Of a stretch of 64,000 nucleotides of DNA, positions 26,716 through 35,363 are shown in pieces (the first letter of the stretch is position 1; the number at the start of each line of letters is the position of its first letter). The position numbers were made by a program, and so were the translations under genes. This DNA is from Campylobacter concisus (GTDB lineage Bacteria > Campylobacterota > Campylobacteria > Campylobacterales > Campylobacteraceae). The DNA lies in the NCBI RefSeq assembly GCF_003048575.1, contig NZ_PIRZ01000002.1:62001-126000 (forward strand), in the 5' to 3' direction. The notes beneath the pieces were generated by a model. That model was not told the origin of the DNA. It searched no databases and saw only the letters and a list, made by a program, of their open reading frames with translations.

Positions 26716-27855
26716 TTAGTCCATTTGATGGCGCATAAATGATGGCACATCAAGTTGTGACATATAGTCTTCGTCATATCCACCACTAACTTTTTTAAGT
26801 CTTAATATACGCTCTTTTTTTATGATATCGCTTGCATTAGAAGTTTGTATTTCATCTTTTTTTTCAGCTTCTTTTTGTGAGCTTTGAAAACCTGTTGCTA
26901 TTATTGTAACTTCAACTTTATTGTCTTCTATTTTGTCATCAGTTGTTGTACCAAATATAATTTCAGCATCTTCATCCGCTGCCTCATGAATAATACTCAT
27001 CGCATTATTGATATCAGCTAGTGGGCAACTAGGGCTTATTCTAAAATGAACTAAAATACCAAATGCACCATTTATTGTCATGTTATCAAGAAGTGGTGAT
27101 TGTATAGCATTTTTTATAGCTTCTTGCGCTGCATCCTCGCCACTTGCTTCGCCAACACCCATTAAAGCTAGTCCTCTATGGCTCATAATCGTTCTAACAT
27201 CTGCAAAGTCTAGATTTATGTCGCTTTTTCCTGAGTCAAGTACGATCGTACTCATACCATTGACGGCTCTTGCAAGTACTTCATCAACCATTTCAAAGCT
27301 TTCTTTTATGCCAGCATTTTTATCAATTAATGTTAGGAGTTTATCGTTTGGAATGACTACAATAGAATCGCTTTCTTTTCTAAGTTCTTCAAGGCCGCAA
27401 TCAGCCAATTTTCTACGTTTTTTTCCTTCAAACATAAAAGGCATAGTAACAACTGCAACTGTTAGCGCACCAATGTCTTTTGCAGCTTGAGCAACTACTG
27501 GAGCTGCGCCTGTACCAGTTCCACCACCAAGTCCTGTACCAATGAAAACTATATCTGATGTCTCAAGTGCACTTTTTACTTCATCGTAGCTCTCTTCAGC
27601 AGCAGCTTTTCCTATTTCAGGTCTCATACCCGCACCTAGACCTTTTGTCGTCTTTTCTCCAAGCTGTATTTTTGTATGTGCAAGAGAATTTTCAAGAGCC
27701 TTAGCATCTGTATTAGCAACAATAAGATCTATATTTAAATTCGGATTAACTCTTATTATGTGGTTGACCATATTGCCACCACCTCCACCTACACCTACGA
27801 CCTTTATCTTTGCACCATAGATGCTTTTATTTTCTTCTACTGTGAAGCTACTCAT
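26716..27855 (-). CDS. ftsZ: Cell division GTPase FtsZ
   Basis: FtsZ forms the cytokinetic ring. The 379-residue protein has the tubulin signature GGGTGTGAAP, the N-terminal VGVGGGGGNMV nucleotide-binding loop, and a variable linker ending in the conserved tail DVPSFMRHQ that binds FtsA and other partners. The length is normal. It is the last gene of the minus-strand PPIase-ftsA-ftsZ operon and starts 14 bases after ftsA. Confidence 0.98.
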   Translation of the reverse strand: MSSFTVEENKSIYGAKIKVVGVGGGGGNMVNHIIRVNPNLNIDLIVANTDAKALENSLAHTKIQLGEKTTKGLGAGMRPEIGKAAAEESYDEVKSALETSDIVFIGTGLGGGTGTGAAPVVAQAAKDIGALTVAVVTMPFMFEGKKRRKLADCGLEELRKESDSIVVIPNDKLLTLIDKNAGIKESFEMVDEVLARAVNGMSTIVLDSGKSDINLDFADVRTIMSHRGLALMGVGEASGEDAAQEAIKNAIQSPLLDNMTINGAFGILVHFRISPSCPLADINNAMSIIHEAADEDAEIIFGTTTDDKIEDNKVEVTIIATGFQSSQKEAEKKDEIQTSNASDIIKKERILRLKKVSGGYDEDYMSQLDVPSFMRHQMD

Positions 27856-27869
27856 TTTTGAAATTCTCC

Positions 27870-29297
27870 TTAAAATAATTGTGTAATACTATACCAAAAT
27901 TTTGCAAAAGCATTTGGCTTTTTTTCTTGTTTACTAATATCTGCAATATTGGCAAGCTCTTCTTTATTTTTTGTTTTATTTGCTGCCTCTAATTCAAAAT
28001 CTTTATCAGAAAAACTATCCTCTTTTTCATTTGGATCCTGCACCTCTTGTCCAAAATTTTGTACATTATCTTCTTCTACAAAAACATTTCTAAAATTTGC
28101 TTTCGGTTTTGAGGCTATTTCCCCTTGGTATCTCATTTTTTTCTCAGAATCAATCTCGTATGGGCTAAAGTTGCCAGCACCATACAAACAAAGCCCTATA
28201 GCACAAGAATTTGCTGGATCTCTTAAAATTTCAAATAATCCATCCATTTCTTTTGGTTTTGCTATACGAACTGGCATTTTGTCAAATATTGCGGATGCAA
28301 GATCCCTAATACCTTCTAACTTAGTCATACCGCCAGTAAGTATTATTCCGGCACCAATGCTATCTTTATAGCCGCTATCTTCTAGCATTTTAGCAAGTAC
28401 CATAAGGGTTTCTTCTGCTCTGGCATATATAACATTTGATATTATGTCTAGTGAAACTTCGTGGCTTTTTGTTTCATCTCCAAGGATCGGAAGCTCTATT
28501 AGATCAACTGACTTATTTATTAAAGTACCATAGCCTAATTTTATCTCTTCTGCCTTTGGAAGAGGTGTATGAAGAGCCATAGAAAGATCATTTGTAATAT
28601 TTGCTGAGCCAACAGGTAAAAATTCATTGTATCTTATAGAATTTCCAGAATGTACTACAAGATTACAAGTAGCACCACCCATATCAACAAGTGCGGCACC
28701 AAGTTCTTTCTCATCTTTTGTTAATGTTGCTATCGCAGAAGCATATCCTGAAAGGACTATGTTATCCAGTTGAACACCTGCTAAATTTACGGCTTTTCTT
28801 AGGTTGCTAATAGATGACTTTTGTACTGTAACAATATGTGTTTGAACTTCTAGCCTGCTACCATTCATGCCTATTGGATCTTCAATATGTTCTTGTCCAT
28901 CTACTTTAAAATTGTAAGGAAGAACATGTAGCTTTTCATACTCATGAGGTATATCAGCTGTATGATCGGCCATTTGCATAGCACGTTCGATCTCTTTTAT
29001 ACCTATTTCATGATTTGGTATATTCACTACACCACTACTGTCAACGCTTTTTGTATACGCACCAGAAATAGAAACTATGACTTTTTCATAGCGTGTTCCT
29101 GCAACTCTTTGTGCTTCTATTAATGCATTTTTTATTGACTTTGCAGCTTGCTCAATATTGGTTATAACACCTTTTCTTATTCCTTGTGTTTTTTCAGTTC
29201 CAATTCCAATTATCTTAATACCATTTTCATCATGTTGTGCTATTACTGCACAAATCTGAAAAGAGCCGATATCTATACCTAAAATTTTTGTACTCAA
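27870..29297 (-). CDS. ftsA: Cell division protein FtsA
   Basis: FtsA is an actin-like ATPase that anchors FtsZ to the inner membrane. The 475-residue protein begins ILGIDIGSFQICAVI (phosphate 1 loop) and has VDMGGATCNLV (phosphate 2) and GIILTGGMTKLEG (adenosine motif). The last dozen residues (FAKFWYSITQLF) form the expected amphipathic membrane-targeting helix. A longer acidic linker precedes that helix than in E. coli FtsA. It lies 5 bases after the PPIase gene. Confidence 0.96.
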   Translation of the reverse strand: MSTKILGIDIGSFQICAVIAQHDENGIKIIGIGTEKTQGIRKGVITNIEQAAKSIKNALIEAQRVAGTRYEKVIVSISGAYTKSVDSSGVVNIPNHEIGIKEIERAMQMADHTADIPHEYEKLHVLPYNFKVDGQEHIEDPIGMNGSRLEVQTHIVTVQKSSISNLRKAVNLAGVQLDNIVLSGYASAIATLTKDEKELGAALVDMGGATCNLVVHSGNSIRYNEFLPVGSANITNDLSMALHTPLPKAEEIKLGYGTLINKSVDLIELPILGDETKSHEVSLDIISNVIYARAEETLMVLAKMLEDSGYKDSIGAGIILTGGMTKLEGIRDLASAIFDKMPVRIAKPKEMDGLFEILRDPANSCAIGLCLYGAGNFSPYEIDSEKKMRYQGEIASKPKANFRNVFVEEDNVQNFGQEVQDPNEKEDSFSDKDFELEAANKTKNKEELANIADISKQEKKPNAFAKFWYSITQLF

Positions 29298-29302
29298 GAT
29301 AA

Positions 29303-30760
29303 TTACCTTTTGATATATTCTTTAATTTCATAGTATTTTTTCAGTTTGTTTGTTAAATCTTTTATTAACTCATTATTTTTAAGCATTGTAACGTTTTGCT
29401 GTGTTATTTGCTTATAGTTATTATCCATATTATCTACAAGCAACCTTTGTTCCAAAATATCGTATATAACGGCCTTATCCTCTAATATAACATAATCTTT
29501 TTTATTGTTAGTTTCAAAAAGTTGAGAAACAAAAGTTCTAGTCTCACTTTCATTTAGTCCTGAGATAGAGCTATTTATATCTCTACTAATAAAGCCTATA
29601 TCAGTTCCTTTGAAATTTTGTAAAGACTCTTTTGCCATAGTTGTTAAGTTTTCTTTTTTCTTTTTATCTTTGTAAATTTCAAGTACCATTGCTCTTGCTT
29701 GTTCAAAACTCATGGGTTGTGGAGGAGTTATGCTTTTTACCCTAACTATCAAATATCCATCTTTATATGTAAATGGTTTTATAACCTCACCAACTTTTGC
29801 CCCTTTTATTTCATCAAGTGAGAATGTCGCATTATCTTCATTTACACTAACAAATTCATTTGTTGCAAGCTCGGCTTTTTTGATAGAGGTATATTTTTTT
29901 AAAGCATCAGTCTTACTTTTCTCGATATTGTAGTCTTTAATAACTTCAGTCTTTACTTCGTCAAATGATTTGATTTTATCATCAGAGCCTTTATATCTCT
30001 CCTTATTTTCGTTATAGTAGTCACTCAAAGTAGTTTGATTTGCATCATTTTTATTTGACTCTATAAAGTATGTTTCTAGACCGTATATGGTCTTTGTCAT
30101 ATAGTTGTTTTTATTTATTTCCCAAAGATCCTTTAGCTCTTTTTCATCTATTTTTATATCACTTTGATTAGCATTTATTATCTGTATTGCTAATTTGTCT
30201 TGCATAAAAAAGCTTGCTTCCATCATTGCAATGTCTTCTTTATTGGCTGGTAAATTTAAAATAGTTCTAAGCTTATCAAGCAGTATTGTTAGTTTTAAAT
30301 TTTCTTCAAAATCAGTTGGATTTATTCTGGCCCTTCTTAAAATATCGTAGTATAAATTTTTATCAAAAGCACCATCTTTTTGAAATGTTGGATCAACGAT
30401 TATATATTTTAAAATATCATCTTTGCTAACACTAAGACCTATATCGTCTGCAAAATTTAATAGTAAATTCTCTTGAATTGTAGCCTGAAGTGCAGCATTT
30501 TGTAATCCTAACTCATTGGCCTTTTCTTGCGTTAATTTACCATCAAAAAGATTATTGTAGTATTGATACAAACTATCATATTTTTGTTGTAGTTCTTGAA
30601 TGCTTATATTTCTGTGTCCTACTTTTGCTACTGAAGTGGCTCGATTGCTGTTTAAATCATATGCTCCCCAGCCTACAAAGCCTGCTCCGACAAAGGCTAT
30701 TGTACTTACCCAAATGGTAACAACTAGGTATTTTTTATGTTTTTGCATCCAAGACAACAT
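29303..30760 (-). CDS. Membrane-anchored periplasmic peptidyl-prolyl isomerase (SurA/PpiD-like)
   Basis: The 485-residue protein has a short cytoplasmic N-terminus, one membrane segment (about 10-32) and a long periplasmic part with a SurA_N-type chaperone domain (about 35-200) and a parvulin-like region (about 220-370). The layout is that of PpiD, a folding factor at the exit of the Sec translocon. The parvulin core is weak, so isomerase activity is uncertain. It heads the operon with ftsA and ftsZ, as in C. jejuni. Confidence 0.82.
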   Translation of the reverse strand: MLSWMQKHKKYLVVTIWVSTIAFVGAGFVGWGAYDLNSNRATSVAKVGHRNISIQELQQKYDSLYQYYNNLFDGKLTQEKANELGLQNAALQATIQENLLLNFADDIGLSVSKDDILKYIIVDPTFQKDGAFDKNLYYDILRRARINPTDFEENLKLTILLDKLRTILNLPANKEDIAMMEASFFMQDKLAIQIINANQSDIKIDEKELKDLWEINKNNYMTKTIYGLETYFIESNKNDANQTTLSDYYNENKERYKGSDDKIKSFDEVKTEVIKDYNIEKSKTDALKKYTSIKKAELATNEFVSVNEDNATFSLDEIKGAKVGEVIKPFTYKDGYLIVRVKSITPPQPMSFEQARAMVLEIYKDKKKKENLTTMAKESLQNFKGTDIGFISRDINSSISGLNESETRTFVSQLFETNNKKDYVILEDKAVIYDILEQRLLVDNMDNNYKQITQQNVTMLKNNELIKDLTNKLKKYYEIKEYIKR

Positions 30761-30860
30761 TAAATTTTCCTTTAAAAGACTAACGAAATTTGTATGATAT
30801 ATTATATAAAATTGCCTTAAATAAGCTTAAAATAGGGGCTTTAAAAATACCTTTGTGAAG

Positions 30861-30898
30861 AATTTTGCTAACAATTTTTTAGCATTGTTAGCAAAATT
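30861..30898 (-). terminator. Long hairpin terminator after the aldolase-like gene
   Basis: AATTTTGCTAACAA (30861-30874) pairs perfectly with TTGTTAGCAAAATT (30885-30898) over 14 bases. It begins one base after the aldolase stop codon on the minus strand; an A/T-rich tract follows. Confidence 0.75.
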
Positions 30899-30899
30899 T

Positions 30900-31487
30900 T
30901 TAAATACTATAATCGCTATAACCACTAGTTAAATGAAGCAATTTGCAGCTATTTTCTAGCAAAGCTATCTCTTTTGCAAGAAGTTGTGGGCTTCTGCTGT
31001 ATGCATAAATACCATATCCTTTAATAATAATAATGTTTGTATTTTTTTCTAGCATGTATCTATAAATTTCAGTTTCTGCACGCTCATACCAGTCATCATA
31101 TTGTTTTGGATCATAGACTGAAATTTCATTAAATCTCATATACCCAAAATAATCTTTCGGTACGATTTTTTCATGTTTCATTGCATAGGCAGTTGCGTAT
31201 GGTGGCATCGCGTAGCAAACAAATCTTGCCTCATTTATATTTTTATAAATATTTAAGTGTATATCAGCATCAAGACTAGCTTCATTCCAACGATAGTCTT
31301 TTTTTGATGAAAGAAGCGTCAAGTCATCATCTTTTAAATTATCAAAAATGGCATTTTGTTTATTGATTATAAATTGATTTTTTTCGACTCTTGCCGAAAT
31401 CGAGCCGTGAAAGACGCCAAAAAAATTCTTTCTAAACATAGAAAGTGATATTGTTTTTATCTCATTTATTGAGTGTTCTAGCTCCAT
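30900..31487 (-). CDS. Class II aldolase/adducin-family protein lacking the metal ligands
   Basis: The 195-residue protein has the family fold outline: GSISARV near residue 30, an alpha/beta core with NEARFVCYAMPPYATAYAM, and a C-terminal LLAKEIALLEN helix. In active members the middle block reads VVHTHPPYA, whose two His bind zinc; here it reads VCYAMPPYA. The later NHG motif that gives the third His reads KGYG. The metal site is therefore gone and the protein is probably a non-catalytic or repurposed member. It stands alone between the division genes and rsmH. Confidence 0.75.
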   Translation of the reverse strand: MELEHSINEIKTISLSMFRKNFFGVFHGSISARVEKNQFIINKQNAIFDNLKDDDLTLLSSKKDYRWNEASLDADIHLNIYKNINEARFVCYAMPPYATAYAMKHEKIVPKDYFGYMRFNEISVYDPKQYDDWYERAETEIYRYMLEKNTNIIIIKGYGIYAYSRSPQLLAKEIALLENSCKLLHLTSGYSDYSI

Positions 31488-31612
31488 TTTTTTCTCCTAC
31501 GTTTAAGCGATTATATTTAAGCTATCTTAAAATTTATGTAAAATTTTGTGTAATGATAGCTTTTTAAGTAAAATTTCGATAAATTTTCCACACTATTTAC
31601 TATAAAGAGGCA

Positions 31613-32539
31613 GTGTTGCAAAGTCCACATATCAGTGTTTTACTTGATGAAGTTCTATCTTTTTTTAAAAATTTAAATGGAAATTTTATAGATTGCACGC
31701 TTGGATATGCCGGACATTCTAGTGCCATTTTATCTCAAAATGAAAATTTAAATTTAATTGCCTGTGATAGAGATAACGAAGCTATAAATTTTTCACTAAA
31801 AAAACTTGAGCCATTTGGTAGTAGGGTTAAAATTTATAAAAGTAACTTCTCTGAATTGACTAGCAAGCTAAGTCAAGAAGAAATTTTAAATGTTAGAGGA
31901 ATTTTGGCTGACATTGGTGTTAGCTCACTTCAGATAGATAAAGACGATAGAGGCTTTAGTCTTGGCTCAAGCACGCTTGATATGAGAATGGACAAAGAGC
32001 GAAATTTTAGCGCATTTGATGTTGTAAATGGATACTCTTTTGATGAGTTGGTTAGAATTTTTAGAGATTATGGCGAGCTAAAAAATGCTGCTGGGATTGC
32101 GAACAAGATTATAAATGCTAGAAATTTTGGCAAGATAACGAGTGCAAAAGAGCTTGCAAATTTAATAGGTACAGCCCAGATAAAAGGGCGTGGAGTTAGC
32201 CCTGCAATACTTGCCTTTCAAGCGATCAGGATAGAGGTAAATGGTGAGTTAGATGAGCTAACAAATTTACTTGATAGTATAGAAAAATGTGGGTTTAAAG
32301 ATTGTCTTGTGGCGATTATTACATTTCATTCGCTTGAAGATAGGATCGTAAAAGAGCGCTTTAAAAAATGGGCAAATAGCTGTATCTGTCTACCTGGTGT
32401 TTATAAATGTGAGTGCGGAAATAACCACGAACTAGGAGAAATTTTAACCAAAAAGCCACTAACAGCAAGCCAAAATGAGCTAAAGATAAACTCACGAAGC
32501 AAGAGCGCAAAACTGCGGGTTTTTAAGATAAAAGGATAA
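31613..32539 (+). CDS. rsmH: 16S rRNA (cytosine-1402-N4)-methyltransferase
   Basis: RsmH (MraW) methylates C1402 of 16S rRNA. The 308-residue protein begins with PHISVLLDEV, has the SAM motif FIDCTLGYAGHS and the family segments GILADIGVSSLQ, FQAIRIEVNGEL and FHSLEDRIVK. The length is typical. The start is GTG 31613 or TTG 31616; AAAGAGG at 31604-31610 is spaced better for the TTG. An FtsL-like gene follows 2 bases later. Confidence 0.95.
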   Translation: MLQSPHISVLLDEVLSFFKNLNGNFIDCTLGYAGHSSAILSQNENLNLIACDRDNEAINFSLKKLEPFGSRVKIYKSNFSELTSKLSQEEILNVRGILADIGVSSLQIDKDDRGFSLGSSTLDMRMDKERNFSAFDVVNGYSFDELVRIFRDYGELKNAAGIANKIINARNFGKITSAKELANLIGTAQIKGRGVSPAILAFQAIRIEVNGELDELTNLLDSIEKCGFKDCLVAIITFHSLEDRIVKERFKKWANSCICLPGVYKCECGNNHELGEILTKKPLTASQNELKINSRSKSAKLRVFKIKG

Positions 32540-32541
32540 AG

Positions 32542-32835
32542 ATGCAAGAAAAAGAAGAGCTACTAACGCTTCACGACGAGGAGCAAAAACGTGAGGTAAA
32601 TTTAAGCTTTAAGACATTAGTGATGGTCTATTTAGCTGTTTTTATAGCTCTAGCTATATTTTTGCCAAAAATTTACATAGCAAATCAAATTTATTATATA
32701 AGTAGAGATATAGCTGACATAAGCGGTAAACGAGATATGCTTTTAGAGGAAAATAGAGCTCTTAATATAAAGCTTGAAAATTTACGTTATAAAAATCAAA
32801 TTTTAAATAATATGCAAGAGCGTCAATGGAAATAA
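32542..32835 (+). CDS. FtsL-like small bitopic membrane protein
   Basis: The 97-residue protein has a charged cytoplasmic N-terminus (about 1-24), one membrane segment (about 25-45) and a C-terminal region with heptad-like Leu/Ile spacing (about 50-97), probably a coiled coil. Size, topology and the place directly after rsmH are those of ftsL in many bacteria. FtsL sequences diverge so much that similarity cannot settle it. C. jejuni has a small membrane protein at the same place. Division role inferred from context only. Confidence 0.6.
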   Translation: MQEKEELLTLHDEEQKREVNLSFKTLVMVYLAVFIALAIFLPKIYIANQIYYISRDIADISGKRDMLLEENRALNIKLENLRYKNQILNNMQERQWK

Positions 32836-32958
32836 CGAAACATTTAAAGTTTTTTAAATTTTGGCGATTTAATTATATTGGCAAATAATATAGCCATTTT
32901 GTATATAACTGCATAAAAATAAAATTAGCTCAATAAAAACAAAGCCAAGTTTAACTTG

Positions 32959-33462
32959 CTAATTACTTTCTTTTTGAGAGATTAGCTTTTCATATATATA
33001 TTGTTCTAAATCTTTTTTTGATATGTCATTTTTTATAGCAGTATTATAAATTTCTTCGACCTTGCTTGAGTATTTTTCATAGCCAAAATATGGAAAATGC
33101 ACACTCCAAGCTTTCTTGATAAGATCGTGACTTATCTCTCTTCTTGCCCAAACTTTAAACATATCAAAGCCAATAAAAACGGCCGAAGTAACGACAGCAG
33201 TCGCTATTATCGATATATGTGCGTCAGTTTTTGCTAAAAAATGATGCGTGATGATTAACAATGGAAATAAAATGACAAAACAGATAAGTGCGTAAATCTG
33301 ATAGAGCTTGATATGGTTAAATCTAAAATTTAACTTTGCTCCGTCTATTAGCATACCTTCGTTAAAAAGGGCATTTGCTTCAAGTAGATCCCTGAATAAA
33401 ACTGGCTGTTTTGAAACAAAAAAAACGTTTTTTATGATTCTATCTTTTAAAGTTTCTTGCAT
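32959..33462 (-). CDS. Hypothetical membrane protein with two transmembrane segments
   Basis: The 167-residue protein has two adjacent hydrophobic segments (about 54-73 and 81-100), with soluble ends on the same side. The N-terminal part is amphipathic and the C-terminal part is a charged helical stretch. No family was recognised. It is transcribed alone, divergently from the aminotransferase gene, with an unremarkable AT-rich gap on its other side. Confidence 0.65.
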   Translation of the reverse strand: MQETLKDRIIKNVFFVSKQPVLFRDLLEANALFNEGMLIDGAKLNFRFNHIKLYQIYALICFVILFPLLIITHHFLAKTDAHISIIATAVVTSAVFIGFDMFKVWARREISHDLIKKAWSVHFPYFGYEKYSSKVEEIYNTAIKNDISKKDLEQYIYEKLISQKESN

Positions 33463-33535
33463 TTTTTATAGACTTTTTACCTTTGAAATTTTGGCTCATT
33501 ATATCTAAGAATCTATAAATTCAAACAAAATTAGA

Positions 33536-33541
33536 TACAAT
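33536..33541 (+). promoter_or_regulatory. -10-like box of the aminotransferase operon
   Basis: TACAAT lies 25 bases before the ATG at 33567 in the divergent gap. Confidence 0.45.
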
Positions 33542-33566
33542 TTGCCCAAAATTTAAGGAGCTAAAA

Positions 33567-34433
33567 ATGGCAGATCAAGCTTTACAAACCGTCTTTTTAA
33601 ATGGAGAATTTTTGCAAAAAGACGAGGCAAAAGTTAGTGCTTTTGATAGAGGATTTATATTTGGTGATGGAATTTATGAGGTTGTGCCTGTGATAAATTC
33701 AAAAATGGTTGATAAAGATGGATTTTGGGCGAGATTTGAAAGAAGCTTAAATGAAATAGATATAAGTTTGCCATACGAAAAGGAAAAATTTGAAGCGATC
33801 TTAAACGAGATAATCACTAAAAATGGCCTAAAAGAGGGCGGAATTTACATGCAAGTAACAAGAGGTGTGGCGTTTAGAAATTTCTATTTCATAGAAAATT
33901 TAACACCAAGTGTCTTTATTTTCTGTTACCAGAGTGAAATTTTAAACAATCCTGCTGCAAAAACTGGCATAAAAGTCGTGAGTGTCGAGGATATCAGGTG
34001 GAAAAGGCGTGACATCAAGTCTATCTCACTTCTGGCCCAGTGCTACGCTAAAAATGAAGCTCACAAAAAAGGCGCAGACGAGGGCTTTATGGTGGAAAAT
34101 GGCTTTGTCACAGAGGGCTGTAGTTCGAGTGCTTTTATTATCAAGGATAAAACTCTAATCACAAAACCACTTTCAAATGAAATTTTGCCAGGCATTCGCC
34201 GTATGAGACTTTTAAAGATTGCTAAAGATATTGGCCTTAAGATAGAGGAGCGAAAATTTAGTATGGATGAAGTTTATAATGCTGATGAAGTCTTTATCTC
34301 GGCTGCGACGCTCATACTCTTACCAGTCGTCTATGCTGATGGCAAGGCGATAAACGGTGCAAAAGTAGGAGAAATTTCAAGCAAACTTCGTGAAATTTAT
34401 GCTGGTGAACTTTTAAAAGAAGCCGGGCTTTGA
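33567..34433 (+). CDS. dat: Class IV aminotransferase, D-amino-acid aminotransferase type
   Basis: The 288-residue PLP enzyme shows the fold-type IV markers: DRGFIFGDGIYEVV near the N-terminus, RRDIKSISLL with the PLP Lys, and EGCSSSAFII. The first motif and the DIKS block match D-alanine aminotransferases more than branched-chain ones. It would interconvert D-Ala and D-Glu for peptidoglycan, or make a related D-amino acid. AAGGAGCTAAAA precedes the ATG. Its stop overlaps the next gene as TTGA. Confidence 0.85.
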   Translation: MADQALQTVFLNGEFLQKDEAKVSAFDRGFIFGDGIYEVVPVINSKMVDKDGFWARFERSLNEIDISLPYEKEKFEAILNEIITKNGLKEGGIYMQVTRGVAFRNFYFIENLTPSVFIFCYQSEILNNPAAKTGIKVVSVEDIRWKRRDIKSISLLAQCYAKNEAHKKGADEGFMVENGFVTEGCSSSAFIIKDKTLITKPLSNEILPGIRRMRLLKIAKDIGLKIEERKFSMDEVYNADEVFISAATLILLPVVYADGKAINGAKVGEISSKLREIYAGELLKEAGL

Positions 34434-34876
34434 GAGAAAAAATCTTAATAAGTGCTTGCCTAGTCGGCATAAATTGTAAATTTAACGGCGAAAATAATCT
34501 TTTAAATAAAGATGTTTTAGATGAAATTTCAAAGAAATTTCATCTGCTTTTTGTTTGTCCTGAGGTTTATGGTGGACTTAGTACACCAAGGGAACCGGCT
34601 GAGATGAAAAATGGCTCAATCATATGTAAATTTTCAGGCAAAGATGTGAGTAAAAATTTCATAAAAGGAGCAGAAATTTGCCTAAAGATAGCCAAACTAA
34701 ATGGTTGTAAAAAGGCTATTTTAAAATCAAAAAGTCCAAGTTGTGGAAGTGGACAAATTTATGACGGAAGCTTTAGTAAGAGGCTTATTTTAGGTGATGG
34801 CATCACAGCAAAACTGCTAAAAGAAAATGAAATTTTAGTTTACAGCGAAGATGAGATAGTAGGGTTTGATGTTTGA
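34430..34876 (+). CDS. DUF523 (thiouracil desulfurase-like) protein
   Basis: The 148-residue protein matches DUF523: an N-terminal SACLVGINCKFNG with two Cys, FVCPEVYGGLSTPREPAE, and KSKSPSCGSGQIYDG with a third Cys. These Cys probably hold a 4Fe-4S cluster, and some members release sulfur from thiolated pyrimidines. The TTG start overlaps the dat stop by 4 bases. The real substrate is unknown. Confidence 0.85.
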   Translation: MREKILISACLVGINCKFNGENNLLNKDVLDEISKKFHLLFVCPEVYGGLSTPREPAEMKNGSIICKFSGKDVSKNFIKGAEICLKIAKLNGCKKAILKSKSPSCGSGQIYDGSFSKRLILGDGITAKLLKENEILVYSEDEIVGFDV

Positions 34877-35363
34877 TAGGCTAAAAGACAACATTATGTT
34901 TGAGGTGATTTTTAAGTACATCATCTTGTTGCTACTTTTTATCTGTGTGGCTGGGCTTTTTGCAAGCGGCGTTCTTTTCTTAAATGGGGAGATGAGTGAA
35001 AATTCGCTGAATTTACACATTTTCTTTGGCTTTAGTTTGGTTGTTTTGACGATTGTTCATAGTTATGTTAAGAAGAAAAAGTTAAAGAAGCTAAGCCTTG
35101 AGTTTAAAAATATTTTAAATCACAAGCCAGTGCAGATGGATTGTAATACTACTAGATTTTTAAACGCTCTAAACGATGTAAAGGTTGGCGAGTTATCAAA
35201 GAAATTTGGCTCTGATATTGTAGAAATTTTAAAATCAAATAACATAAAAGTAAAAAGCGAGAATGAGACGATGAAACAAATTTGTAAAAATAACGATGAA
35301 AAGATGTTTTATATTTTTGTTTTAATTGTAGAAGATATTTTTAAGGATAAGGAAAAAATTTGA
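34869..35363 (+). CDS. Hypothetical membrane protein (DUF4405-like N-terminus)
   Basis: About 164 residues. Two hydrophobic segments (about 12-36 and 47-65) are separated by a short loop with a membrane His (NLHIFFGF) and followed by SYVKKKKLKK; this resembles the haem-binding DUF4405 membrane pair. The C-terminal half is soluble and unrecognised. I use ATG 34869, which overlaps DUF523 by 8 bases; a TTG precedes it by one codon. It overlaps the next gene as TTGA. Confidence 0.6.
   Translation: MFDRLKDNIMFEVIFKYIILLLLFICVAGLFASGVLFLNGEMSENSLNLHIFFGFSLVVLTIVHSYVKKKKLKKLSLEFKNILNHKPVQMDCNTTRFLNALNDVKVGELSKKFGSDIVEILKSNNIKVKSENETMKQICKNNDEKMFYIFVLIVEDIFKDKEKI

Noticed and set aside
27080-27490. 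Open frame on the plus strand of about 136 codons
   Set aside because: It is antisense to the FtsZ GTPase core and has Ser/Leu-rich, low-information sequence typical of a shadow frame.
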